The position numbers and the translations under genes are program-made. 64,000 bases of DNA, taken from Lanius collurio (taxonomy: Eukaryota > Chordata > Aves > Passeriformes > Laniidae). Shown here one piece after another: positions 27,082 through 37,600 of the stretch. Where the stretch lies: NCBI GenBank assembly GCA_020086605.1, contig JACBWW010000020.1, positions 12,249,332 to 12,313,331 on the forward strand, read 5' to 3'. Within the stretch, counting starts at the first letter, position 1. The number at the start of each line of letters is the position of its first letter. The notes beneath the pieces are model-generated. The model was not told the DNA's origin. It did not search any database and saw nothing but the letters and a program-made list of their open reading frames with translations.

Positions 27082-27221
27082 ATTTTACTTAATGTACTGT
27101 CCCCTTCTTGGCTGGGACCCATAATGAAGATCAGTTTAGCAAATGGAAGGCAGAGTCTGGTTCTGCCACTTTGTCCTTTTTGGGATTGTACCCACCTCCC
27201 AGGCAATCTCTACCATTAGCT
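27082..27221 (+). other. Possible spliced exon, weak evidence
   Basis: A strong polypyrimidine tract and acceptor (TTTCCTCTTTGCTTTCAACAG) ends at 27081. A plausible donor (GCT then GTGAGT) follows at 27222, making a 140-bp exon-like unit. Frame 1 from the acceptor stays open for 45 codons and stops just before the donor, so it would be untranslated or terminal if real. The translation is not recognised. It may be an exon of a long non-coding RNA or pure coincidence. Confidence 0.18.
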
Positions 27222-27936
27222 GTGAGTAGCATCATCAGACTCAGGTTACTCACCTGACAACAAAAGAATGACATAGTACTTCATTTAGAAACACAAGGTG
27301 AGAAAAAAAAAACCTTACAGAGCCTTTCCTGCAATTCCCTGCAAAAAGCAACCATAGAGGAGATTATGAAGTCCCTGAAACACAAGCCCTGATTTACAGA
27401 CCGTGAAGCAGATAGCACATTTTTGTCAGTATATCTATAATAAATAAAAACTGTGACCTAACTCAGGGTCATAGTTACTGTTACTTGTGCATTGTGCTGG
27501 GAATATGTTTGGGAAAATTTGGGAGGGGCTGGCCTGGAATAAAGTGTGTGATCAGAACAGAAGTATGGTACAAGGAACCCATTTTCCCTATGGTGAGAAA
27601 CACTTGAAACATCTCACTCAGCACTGCCCAGAAAAAAACCCTAATTAATTCTGATTTCTGCATCTATTTATAACAAATCTAATTTTTTTAAATCTCTGTA
27701 TTTGCCACACAAGTAGAAGGAGCGCTATGAGAAAGAGAGAAGAGGGTCTTAATTGTGTGAAAGTAGGAAGTAGTATTTTCAGTGTAATTATTACACTCTT
27801 ATGGCAGCAATTTAAGGCATTTATTGTGATGTGAATGAACTGCCCATATTTTCATTACTTAGACTGCCTTGCCCAAAGCAAAAGCATGAGGGAATGTTTT
27901 TATGCTATGTCAGGATAACAGCCCTGAAATTATGGG
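27222..27936. other. Unique non-coding DNA
   Basis: No gene or repeat is recognised between the candidate exon and the LTR at 27.94 kb. It carries a short A run near 27303 and AT-rich sequence. Confidence 0.6.
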
Positions 27937-28717
27937 TTATCTTGTGGGAACTCAGCACTTCTGTACAACAAATCAGTATGATTACACAGAAGCTTTAAAA
28001 TTCTCTAAAATATGCATCACCTTTTTGGGCATCATGTGGGAACTCACACATCTTCCAATTTTTTACTTAATCCCTACTTATCACCTCTTTTGTGTATTTT
28101 GCTTACTAATCTAATACTTATACATTTTACCTACTTTTAAATACTTATGCATAACCTATACAGTTCACTTATACACTTTACTGTGTTTTTACCTAATACA
28201 GTACATACACATTTTACTCACTTATGCTTACTTCTCACAGTACTTCTACCTAACACAGTACTTATACATTTTACCAACTTATCCACAATACAGCACGTAT
28301 ACATTTTGCAACACTTTGCTTGGTTAGTCCCTCTGCTTTGTCCCAGAGCTCCACACACACTTTTCAGGAAATAGGATTGGTTTTAATCCCATGCAACACA
28401 GTCCTTTTTGTCTATTCCTCTCTTAGTACTTAGATTTTCAGCTTCTTCTGTCCCAATTCTTTTCCAATTTAGCACAGTTTATCTTTCAGTCCTTGATGCT
28501 CCAGATCCAGGCAAGCAGAGTCAAGATGATGGCAGCAGCCAAGTTAGTCCAGGAGATCCAAACCAAGCTGATCTGCTATAGCTGAAGGTGGACAGCCAGG
28601 TGAAGCTGGTGAGGGTAATTCCAGCCTGGTCTCACTTGGAGGACTCCAATAGGAATAACTACAGATGCTTTGGCTGGGGCACACTGTCATGATTCAAAAC
28701 ACTTTACAACATTATCT
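27937..28717. mobile_element. Solo LTR, copy 1 of an unnamed two-copy family, perfect 6-bp target duplication
   Basis: The element runs from TGTGGGAACTC at 27943 to TTTACAACA at 28711 (769 bp). The perfect 6-bp direct repeat TTATCT flanks it at 27937-27942 and 28712-28717. TG...CA ends with a 6-bp duplication are the mark of a retroviral LTR, and six bases fit class II (beta/alpha-like, 'ERVK') integrases. A homologous copy lies at 60509-61388 in the same orientation. The 5' half is built of degenerate repeats related to ACTTATACATTTTAC, and the 3' third is purine-rich. No AATAAA is seen on either strand, so the direction of transcription is not settled. Relative to copy 2, this copy has lost 111 bp at about 28566. 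No internal retroviral sequence is adjacent. Confidence 0.85.
28487..28692 (+). pseudogene. Broken version of the LTR-borne reading frame (copy 1)
   Basis: This is the counterpart of the open frame in copy 2 at 60857-61369. From the conserved stretch SVLDAP near 28487 to the shared TGA at 28690-28692 the two translations align in one phase. This copy has an in-frame TAG at 28579-28581 and lacks 37 codons (111 bp) present in the other. The upstream half of the copy 2 frame is not kept open here. It is non-functional as seen, and the protein is not recognised. Confidence 0.35.
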
Positions 28718-28783
28718 TACCACAACACTGAAAGATGAAATTCTAAAGTGGGTCCACTTGCAAATGTTCGTACAATGATTAGC

Positions 28784-28803
28784 ATAATAATAATAATAAT
28801 AAG
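28784..28803. repeat. (ATA)n trinucleotide repeat
   Basis: About six ATA units lie in the unique DNA between two LTRs. It is a plain microsatellite. Confidence 0.85.
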
Positions 28804-28976
28804 AAAATAAACAAGAGAATATTTCCACAAGGAGATACAAAAGAAAATGTTAGATTCAGGAAGTTGATTGTAAAGCTTTTCTGAAAACTTTATGGTGAAC
28901 GCTCTTTCTTTACAAATCTTTTGCTGTCAAGTATAGCAGAAGAGAATCAAGAAAGGAGATATATACCTGTATTTGA

Positions 28977-30042
28977 TGTGCAGGGCAGGGTTCAGATAGC
29001 AGGGGGACTACAAGTGTGGCTTCTCTGAGAAGCTTCCCCTATGTCTCACAGAGCCAAAGCCAGCTGCATCCACAATAGACCTACCACTGGCCAAGGCTGA
29101 TTCCATCAGCAATGTTGGTAACACTCTGCAATAACATATTTAAGAAAGAATAAAAGTTACTGTGCTAAAGTAATTGTGGCCAGAGAAGAGACAACTGAGA
29201 ATATGGGGGAGAAAAAACTCTGCAGACATGAAGGTAAGGGAAGAAGGGGATGGAGGAGGTGGCCCAGGTGCCAGAACTGGGATTCCCCTGAGCCCCTGGT
29301 GAAGACCATGGTGAGGTAGATTGTACACCTGCAGCCCATGAAGATCCATGGGGAAGCAGAGATCAACACCAGAGCAGGTGGATGCCTGAAAGGAGGCTGT
29401 GACCCCTCAGGAAGTCCAGGATGGATCAGGCTCCTGGCAGGAGCTGTGTACCCGTGGACAGAGAAGCTCATGCTGGAGCAGGTTTGCTAGCAGGACATGT
29501 GTTGTCCTGGGGGACCCACACGGGAGCAGCCTGTTCCTGAAGACTTCACCCTGTGGAAGGAACCCACAGTGGAGCAGTTCATGAACAACTGCAGCCCACG
29601 GGAAGGATTCACACTGAAGAAGTTTGTGGAGGATGCCACACTGTTGCAAGGGAAGGATTCCTCTGCCCGAGGAGGAAGAAGCAGCAGAAAAAACATGTGA
29701 TTAACTGACCATAACCCCCATTCATTCCCCATCTCCCAGGCTGATGGTGGGGAGGAGGTAGGGAACTGGAAATAAAGTTAAGCCCAGGAAAGAGGGAGCT
29801 AGAGAGAGGGAGGAAGGTGTTTTTAGGATTTGTTTCACTTCTCATTATCCTGCTCTGATTTTGATTGGTAATAAATCCAATTGATTTCCCTAAGCTGTCC
29901 ATTTTTCCCATTGGTGAGTTATACTTCCCTGCCTTTATCTCAAGCCATGAACCTTTCATTCTATTTTCTCTCCCCTGCCCAGATGAGGAGAGGAGTGATA
30001 GAGAGGTTTTGGTGCATAGTCAACCAAGGTCAAACCACGACA
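28977..30042 (+). mobile_element. Avian ERVL-type solo LTR
   Basis: This is a long LTR of a type common in bird genomes. Recognisable pieces in order are GGGTTCAGATAGCAG near 28988, a TATA-like ACATATTTAAG near 29133, and a central block of degenerate units around 'CCCAC...GGAGCAG' from about 29340 to 29640. They are followed by a purine-rich GGAGGAAGAAG block near 29670, TTTTGATTGGTAATAAA with the poly(A) signal at 29870-29875, and the 3' end GGTCAAACCACGACA at about 30028-30042. The left end is not clean: sequence like the family begins near 28977 and no target duplication matching ATGCC on the right was found, so the 5' end is probably truncated. Open frames in it of up to 116 codons are incidental. 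Confidence 0.8.
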
Positions 30043-30399
30043 ATGCCTAAGAATAGCAGTGTATGTGAGTTCTGAGATGGATGTAAGGGAAAGAGATCCC
30101 CTTGGACGCATGCAAAGATGGTTTGGGGAGTAAAGAAAATAACAAAGGTGAGAAACAGGTGAGAGGATGTTGTGTGGCAAAGAAAGAAAATTATTTATTT
30201 AGCAGCCAGTGGAGACTCAAGGTTTAAGGTGGTACTTTATACAGTCATTAACATTTTACCAACAGAATTTACAAGGCATTAAAGAAAGAACAGGGAATTG
30301 CCATAGCAAAAGTGATAGTACAAGCCACACAAGTAAGGCAGAAATCAGCTTTCTATGAGAGAAAGAAAAAAAAAAAGGAACATGAATGTGTTCATTATT
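30043..30399. other. Unique non-coding DNA
   Basis: This is the spacer between the ERVL LTR and a CR1 tail. Nothing is recognised in it apart from an A run at about 30366-30376. Confidence 0.6.
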
Positions 30400-30552
30400 C
30401 TTTACTGTGAGGATGGTGAGGCACTGGAATAAGTTGGATGGGGTTTGAGCAATCTGGTGTAATGGAAGGTATCACTGTCCATGACACAGGGGTTGTAACT
30501 AGATTATCTTTAAGGTCCCTCCCAACCAAAAATATTTTTTGATTCTGTGAAT
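30400..30552 (+). mobile_element. CR1 LINE 3' remnant with internal deletion
   Basis: This short CR1 tail begins with TTTACTGTGAGGATGGTGAG and continues with GCACTGGAATAAGTTG, a familiar CR1 stretch. It ends with TTTAAGGTCCCTCCCAACC and GATTCTGTGAATAAA at about 30552. The part between the AAGTTG block and the 3' untranslated block is shortened compared with other copies. It is too short to code for anything. Confidence 0.85.
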
Positions 30553-31845
30553 AAATTTTCTTTATATTACATATAAGATATTCTAGAATTGTTATTATTG
30601 TTATTATTGGTAATACTCTATTTAAATATAATATTCTAACTATAATGTTCTAGAGAAGATTATTATATTTTATTCTAAAAGGATTATAACTTTTTATCAG
30701 CATTTGCCCCTTTAAATTAATTTTAAGGCATTTTAAAAAATTATTTGGCTTGGATAAACAGTTTTCCTGATGTTTTCTTTGTTCAGACTTAGACTCATTT
30801 TCACTTACAATGTTCCTGGTTTTTTTCAGTCCTGAAGGTCTGTATGACATCCTTGGACTTCAGTGAAGATTTTTTCATTTACTTCAGTAAGGAATTAGGG
30901 AATAGAAAGATTTATAAAGGAATGAATATGATTTTCCTTCTTCCTACCATCGTGAATCTCCTGAGAAAGAGCATGGTATCATAAAAATGTAAAAGTGCAC
31001 CTAGCATTTCCTAACTATTTTCAGTACTTGACAGTAAAAGATAAGATTTTCTATAGGGAAATACATAAAAATTGTGTGCAGCTTCAGACTCGTAAATGTA
31101 TTTACTTGGTAAGCCTCTGCTTGTTATTTTATTATTTGGAGTAGAAAGTGTTCCTGTTTTATAGCTCTATTGAAGTTTCAGAAATTTTAACAAATTGTAT
31201 TTTTTCCCTTCTATGACTATATAATTCATCAAGCCAGGGTCTTGCTCAGTTTATTACATTATTTTTCCATGCATGAAAATCCATTTGCTGCTCTGGTTCT
31301 TATTGAAAATGGTAATTTCCTGGGTGGATGCACATCTGTTATAATTTCAGAGTCCAGTGTGATGAGCCTGAGTTCAAAACCTCTTCTCAATGACACTAGA
31401 GCAATGGTAATACTCTGTTGGTTTCTAGTTTATTGCAACAAAACCAAAAAAATAAAAATAAAATACAATCAAACATTTTCAACAGTGGAAAGTACTGAGA
31501 ATCGTTACTGCTGTTTTCTTATTGTTAAGTTTTTTTTCTAAGTCATGGAATCATAAGGACTACAAATGAATCAATGAGTCAGTTATATACATAGCTCATA
31601 GCAGGAGAATACACCTTCTGTTATACAGAATAACAGAGGCTCAATCAATCATAATCCTGCTGTTGACATCATGGGCAGAAATTCCCTAGAACCAGGGAGA
31701 AAACAAAAAAAAGAAAATGAAACTCTTTTTCATAGGAAAAATTTGTGTCTGTGCATGTGTGTTAGGTGAATAAAACAAAAAAAGCTTTTAAAAAAATTAA
31801 GCATTTTATGAAACATTTTGTGTAAGCAACCTTCAGAGAAGAAAT
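30553..31845. other. Unique AT-rich non-coding DNA
   Basis: It contains TTATTATTG-type simple sequence at about 30590-30610 and otherwise no recognisable gene or repeat. A 99-codon frame near 31242 is unremarkable. Confidence 0.6.
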
Positions 31846-32360
31846 TGTAGAATCATGGAATATCCTGCATTGAAAGGGACTCAACAAGGGTCATCAAATC
31901 CAACTCCTGGCCCCTAAGGACACCCCCAAGACTCACACCATGTGCCTGAGAGTACTGAATAACACTTCTTGAACTCTGTCAGGCATGGTGCCATGGCCAC
32001 TTCCATGAGGAACATGATCCAGTGCTCAACCACCCTCTTGGTGAAAAACCTCTTCCTGATATCCAACCTAAACCTCCCCTGACACAGCTTCAGGCCATTT
32101 GCTCAGGTCCCGTCACTGGTCACCAGAGAGAAGAGATCAGTGTCTGCCCCTCCTTTTCCCTCAGGAGGAGCCTATAGACAACTATGAAGTGGTCCCCTCA
32201 CTGTCCTCTTCTCCAGGCTGAACAGACCAAGAGACCATGGCTGCTCTTCATATGGCTTCTCTTCCATATCCTTCATCAGCCTTATGGCCCTCCTGTGGAT
32301 GCTCTCTAATAGCCTGATATCCTTCTTATAGGGTGGCACCCAAAAATGAACACAGATATC
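31846..32360 (-). mobile_element. CR1 LINE fragment on the minus strand
   Basis: Read on the plus strand, this begins with the reverse complement of a CR1 3' end (TAGAATCATGGAATATCC at about 31849). GGGTCATCAAATCCAACTCC, CCACCCTCTTGGTGAAAAACC and CTTCTCCAGGCTGAACAGAC follow. It runs out after GATATCCTTCTTATAGGGTG and GGCACCCAAAAATG, near 32350. These are reverse-strand versions of the conserved CR1 C-terminal region (the LFSLEKR block) and 3' untranslated region. The copy is 5'-truncated and is the only minus-strand CR1 here. Confidence 0.93.
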
Positions 32361-33462
32361 TATTAAAAAAAAAGTTTATCATTTCTGAAGTCAAGAAAGC
32401 TTCCAGATGAAGGAAAAAAAAAATGCATTTTCATTTGTAGCATAAAGTGGTAATCCAATTTATATTTTGTTCACACAGACTTTGCTATTTAGTGAGAAGC
32501 AATACATTCAAAAGCAGAATGACCTCCAGTAACATATGGGGAATTTTTTTAAGGAGAACACTGACACAATACATTTTGTTGTATTGTCTTCCATTCCTTC
32601 AGAAAGTCAGAATGACAGGAGAGCCACTTCAAGAGGTTTCTGTACAAAGGCAGACTTTAGACAGGACATGGAGCTTACAAGTAGGTAATAAGTCATGGTG
32701 ATGAATGAAAATGTCTAGAAAACAGAAGGTTAACTATCCCAGCTCACGATCTTGCAGTCCTGCAGTTGCTTTCAGCAACCCAACAACTCGTCTTAATAAG
32801 ACAGCAAGCATTCCATGGGGAGATAAAGACAAAAACATTTGACAGCATGCACCTGCTCCTGTACGAAAGAGGAACTCCTACCTGTATCAAGGAGAAAGAA
32901 AGCAAGCTGGACTAATGTGTACCCAGAGTGAAAATGAGCAATTTTCATTTTTGATTTGATATTGGGTAGTAGTAATTCCCTGTCTGAATATAGAATACAT
33001 TTTTAATGACTGAAAACATTTTTACACTAGTCTAAAACATTAGCTTGCTAACAAGTACAGTCTCATCGATAGTTTTGAAACTAGAATATACTCTAATCTT
33101 GATCTTTAAAAAAATCAGTTTTTTCCAGATGGCAAACTTGTCCTATATGATAACACTGGTTTTCCTCCTGCAGCAGAAGTATAGGTAATCCATAAAGAGC
33201 TTGCAAAAGTTTATTTTATGCTATATTAGGAACTAGGAATGACCTTTTCAAAAGCATGTGAATTTGCAAGCCAAATGCACCATAAGAAACCATGAAACAT
33301 CAAGCAGTTACGGGAAATGTAATACTAACATGATGCAGAACGTGGTCTGTGAAGTATACTGCTTCTGGTTTTATCCAGGTTAGTATCTGAAAAGTTACTT
33401 CCAATACATTCTATTCGCTATTCTATTTGTGAGATAGACCCATGTTCTCAGACCAGGTTGTT

Positions 33463-33492
33463 AAAAAAAAAAAAAAAAAAAACAAAAAAAAA
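33463..33492. repeat. Poly(A) tract
   Basis: Twenty A residues, one C, then nine more A residues. The upstream sequence does not resemble a LINE end or a retrocopy. Confidence 0.85.
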
Positions 33493-34588
33493 CACACCTT
33501 CCAAGACAATCAACCTACCCCTTAAATCTTCTCACAATGTTTTCAGTTCTGCTAGAAAATTAAATTCTTCAAAACAATGTTTCCAAGATAGAATATTATC
33601 TGCTGTTCAACACACAGGTTTGATCTTTATATGTTTTCTGGTTGAAATTATAACCTCATAAATATTCAGGCCAATAATTTGTCTTTTATTGGTATATATT
33701 TTCTCAATACCCTTGAAATTCACTCTCATTTCACTGTATGCAAATATACTTCTGCAAATCTATAACATCTCCTACCAAAACAGATGAATTCAGGTCAGTT
33801 TTATGATAACATTTTTATTGGTCTTATTGTAGCTAGAAAAGCATAAAATGTAGCGCAGCTGCTTTTATCTTGAGTTTCAACACACAGTCGTTTCCGTCAA
33901 GCAAAGTACAGATGACAATGGTATCAGAAGACTTCACTGAAAGATCAATGGGCCTATCTGTCACTATACTTGTTTCCTAGTCACATGCTAGCTTGAGTAC
34001 TGGTATCTACAAAGCATCTCAATACACTGAAGTTAAAATTCACTGTACATCAAAGGGAAAGGAAAGAATGCTAAGAAAAAGGGTCCTGCCATCAAGACAT
34101 GAATACATGTTAAAAAAAAGTTAATTACTAGTATTACTTACTAAATCCAGCAGAAAATAGAAGAAATCTAAGGAAGTGAAAACACAGTGTTAAGACCATT
34201 TCCTTCTGGGATGTTTGAATTGGAGAAATAGACTTCTAGAAAAAGAGAGCAGACTTATAAAAGCTGATACCCTCTTGTACATTGACACAGCTGAGGTCCT
34301 ACAGCTGCTTATCCCCTCACGCCCCACCCCATGGACAGAGTAGGACAGCTAAGACCTGCTCTGTTCCATTCTTCAGGGGCCAGAGGCAGTAGAAAACTGA
34401 GAGCACTTTAGAAATCAGCATCTTCAAACAAACCTAAGGCAGCAAACAGTGAAGTACTTTCTCTGGTTCGTTGTGACTGTTCAGCGAATCCCCTGCAGAT
34501 CCTGTGAAAGTCAGTGAGAACTGGGACCCTAATTCCCTTTTTTGTTCACCAAAATCTCACTGCCTTGGGCTATGCTGTGCCATTATTA

Positions 34589-34601
34589 CACACACACACA
34601 A
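34589..34601. repeat. (CA)n microsatellite
   Basis: About six alternating CA units. It is a plain dinucleotide repeat. Confidence 0.8.
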
Positions 34602-37600
34602 AAGATCAGATCCTTTTCTACACATATTTAAATTCCAGAGAATTTAATTACAAAAATAGCGAGGAAATAATATAGACTTATTATCAACATGCTGTTTCTA
34701 CCACTGGAGTTTTCTGAAGTCTGGTTTTGTCCTTCCAAGTCTGATTCCATTTATTTCTAGTGGAAATATTAATAAATTTCCATATTTCAACATAATACTA
34801 TGATATATTAAATACCGAGTTAAAGCTGAGAGAGCATGAATACAGTAACTGTGTCAAAGCAAGTTTCATAAGTCAAGGAAATATTGTACTCTTTCAATGC
34901 ACAATCACAATGATAATAATAAACCTGAGGTACAAAGAATTTGAGTGTGTGAACACTCTAATCTTGTATGATACTTGTGTTACAAATAAGTACACTATAC
35001 AATTTACAAGGTATGTATTTTAACATGCAAACTCTGATTAGAGAAAACTATTTTTAAAATCATTTCATTAAGAGGGAGGGGAAAATGGCAAATTTTCCCT
35101 TATAATACACGGTACACTTTGAATGTCATATCTTTAATCTGCAGTATCTCCTCAGGCTAAGTCATTTATGATTAAAAAGACCAGGCAGAGTTCTTGCTGA
35201 ATCAGCAGATACATTGCCCAACTCCAGACACATGAGGCTCACCAGCTCTTCTCAATCAAGCAATCACATGCAAACTACCTACAGAGATCAATGGCTGACT
35301 GAATTACCTGCTGTGGCTCAAAAAGCATCAAGTAAATAGTATACAACAATAAACAGCTGACACAAGGAGAAAGATATCTATCATCCCAGGGTTCATTTTG
35401 GGCTATTAATTTATCAACTCTGTCTCCAAAACCCTTCCTTTACTATCAGTGGAAAGGGATGAGGTTTCCCAGAGACATACTGGACCTGTAAGTCCAGCTG
35501 CAGCTCCAACAGGCTGCCTCAAGGAGCCCCTCTGTCTTCACTGACAGCACAGGGGGAATGAGACAACCCAACCTCCAAGCTTAGGTGCCTGCAACAGAGA
35601 CTCCTCAAAACGTTAACAATATAAAATTAAACTACCTTGGTCTCTCCTATCTATACATCTATTTCAATCTTACTGTCAGGGAACTGTCTCCCCTCTTCCT
35701 TCCAAAGTTCTACTGGCACCTTTTTTTGGTCCAAACAGTACTTACCTGAGGGCCACTTTTCTTCATAGTTTTGGTACCTGTGCAGCCATTTTTCAGCTTA
35801 TACTTTTATGAACCAAAAAAACTCAAGGCTCAAGAAAGGTTGGGTTTTTCCATCATCATCATGCTTATCATATGGGTTTAAACATCAAAGAGATATCTTC
35901 ACAAGCATTTAATTTTGATCATGTACTCTTGAGTGTGGTTTTCTCTTTCACTACACTGTTTAGCATCAAAAAAAAAAGTGGTTTTGCAAGTTGAGAATCT
36001 AATTCCACTGCACTTTAGGTAATGTATAGGTACAGAACAGAGTCCTAGCAAACTAATTGAAGTTTAGACAATGAACAGTTTTCAGTGAAGTTCTATGTCT
36101 TCAAAGAAATTTGATTGTTTGGAATACTGATTTTATGCATTACTATCCAGAATCTCATATTCTCCTGGAATGGTTCAGACAGTCAAAAGGTTCATAATTT
36201 AAAAGATTTTTCATTGTTAGTTTGTACCATTTAATGTAATTTTGGGACTCTGTGCTCTCATTTATGCCTATATGGCATAATGCCTTTGGGTATTTATTAA
36301 TACTATCCTCAACAATGTCCAAGAGACTGACATAATTCCCAGGAGCATTATTTTGATGCTTCTATGACTTATCAATTGTCATGGAACTAGTGCAGCAGTT
36401 CACCTCCAAGAGTACCTACCTCCTATGTTTCACAGACATCAAATATCTTTTCAATATCTCACATTAAAATCTCATCAAGAATACTGTAAAACCAGTTCAG
36501 AGTCTTACAGTCAAAATGTTATGAAACCCCACAACAGCAATTTTGCTCATTTTGTAATATATTACTAATAAAGAAGAGAGAATTGCTGAGAATAAATTGG
36601 ATCACATTTTGTTTCTCTGCTCTGTTGGAATTCTCTCGGGGTTCATTAGTAGATAGTTACCGAACATAGCAATCCCAGAGATCACACTGGAGAACATAAT
36701 TTTCTTTAATTATTCCCTAACTAGCCTGCACAGGTTGATCTTGAGGTGAAGGCAGTAGACTCCCACAGCCTGCTATCTCAGTAGTTATTTTACTTCCTTT
36801 CAATTTTACTTTTGTCCTGCTGGCACTAATAAGTAATTTTATTATTCATAAAATGCATTGACATTTTGTACTAGCATGCAACAAGGTCCTTTCAGATTGT
36901 ACTGATATGGACTGGAATTCACAAATATTCCCTTTAAGCTGACATTTCCAGGAAGCAGAAAGTAATAACTTGAAAAAAAAAATTGAAAAACTAAAGGGAG
37001 TAGTTCAAACATGCCCATATATTCTTCTGAGAAAAATTTTGGTCCAGCTGTGAAAGAGCCTAAATGTGCACATATCAAATCAACAGCAACACCAACTTTC
37101 CCAGTAGGGTGCAAGGAATCCATAATAGCTTTTCAAACTATTAAAATACATAAATATAAGCTTTCAAGCTTACAGTTCAGCAAATGACTCAGCACTTGGA
37201 AGAAATTGTAACAAGAAAACAAGATCAAAATAATTTTTATTATTGAATTAATTTTTTTATGAGGCAATTTTATGACATAGGAAGTGTTTTGAATATGAAA
37301 ATCTATTGAGCAAGGACCTTAGCAGTCTACAGGTGGTTCCTGGGAAATGGAAAAGTTATTTAAGACTTATAAATTAAATATGGAACTGCTTTTGTTTGCT
37401 CTGATGATGTTGTTCTCTTCAGTGATTTTCAATGAGGCCGAAACATAGACCATTCTTTTGCAACAACAACAACATCTAGTTTCAAAATGTCCATTATGCC
37501 AAACCAAGGGCAGAATAATTCATTTGTATGCTAAACATATGTCAAGAAACATGCTACAAACAGCTTTTAGACAGGTAACAGATGGAGAACACTTTTATTT

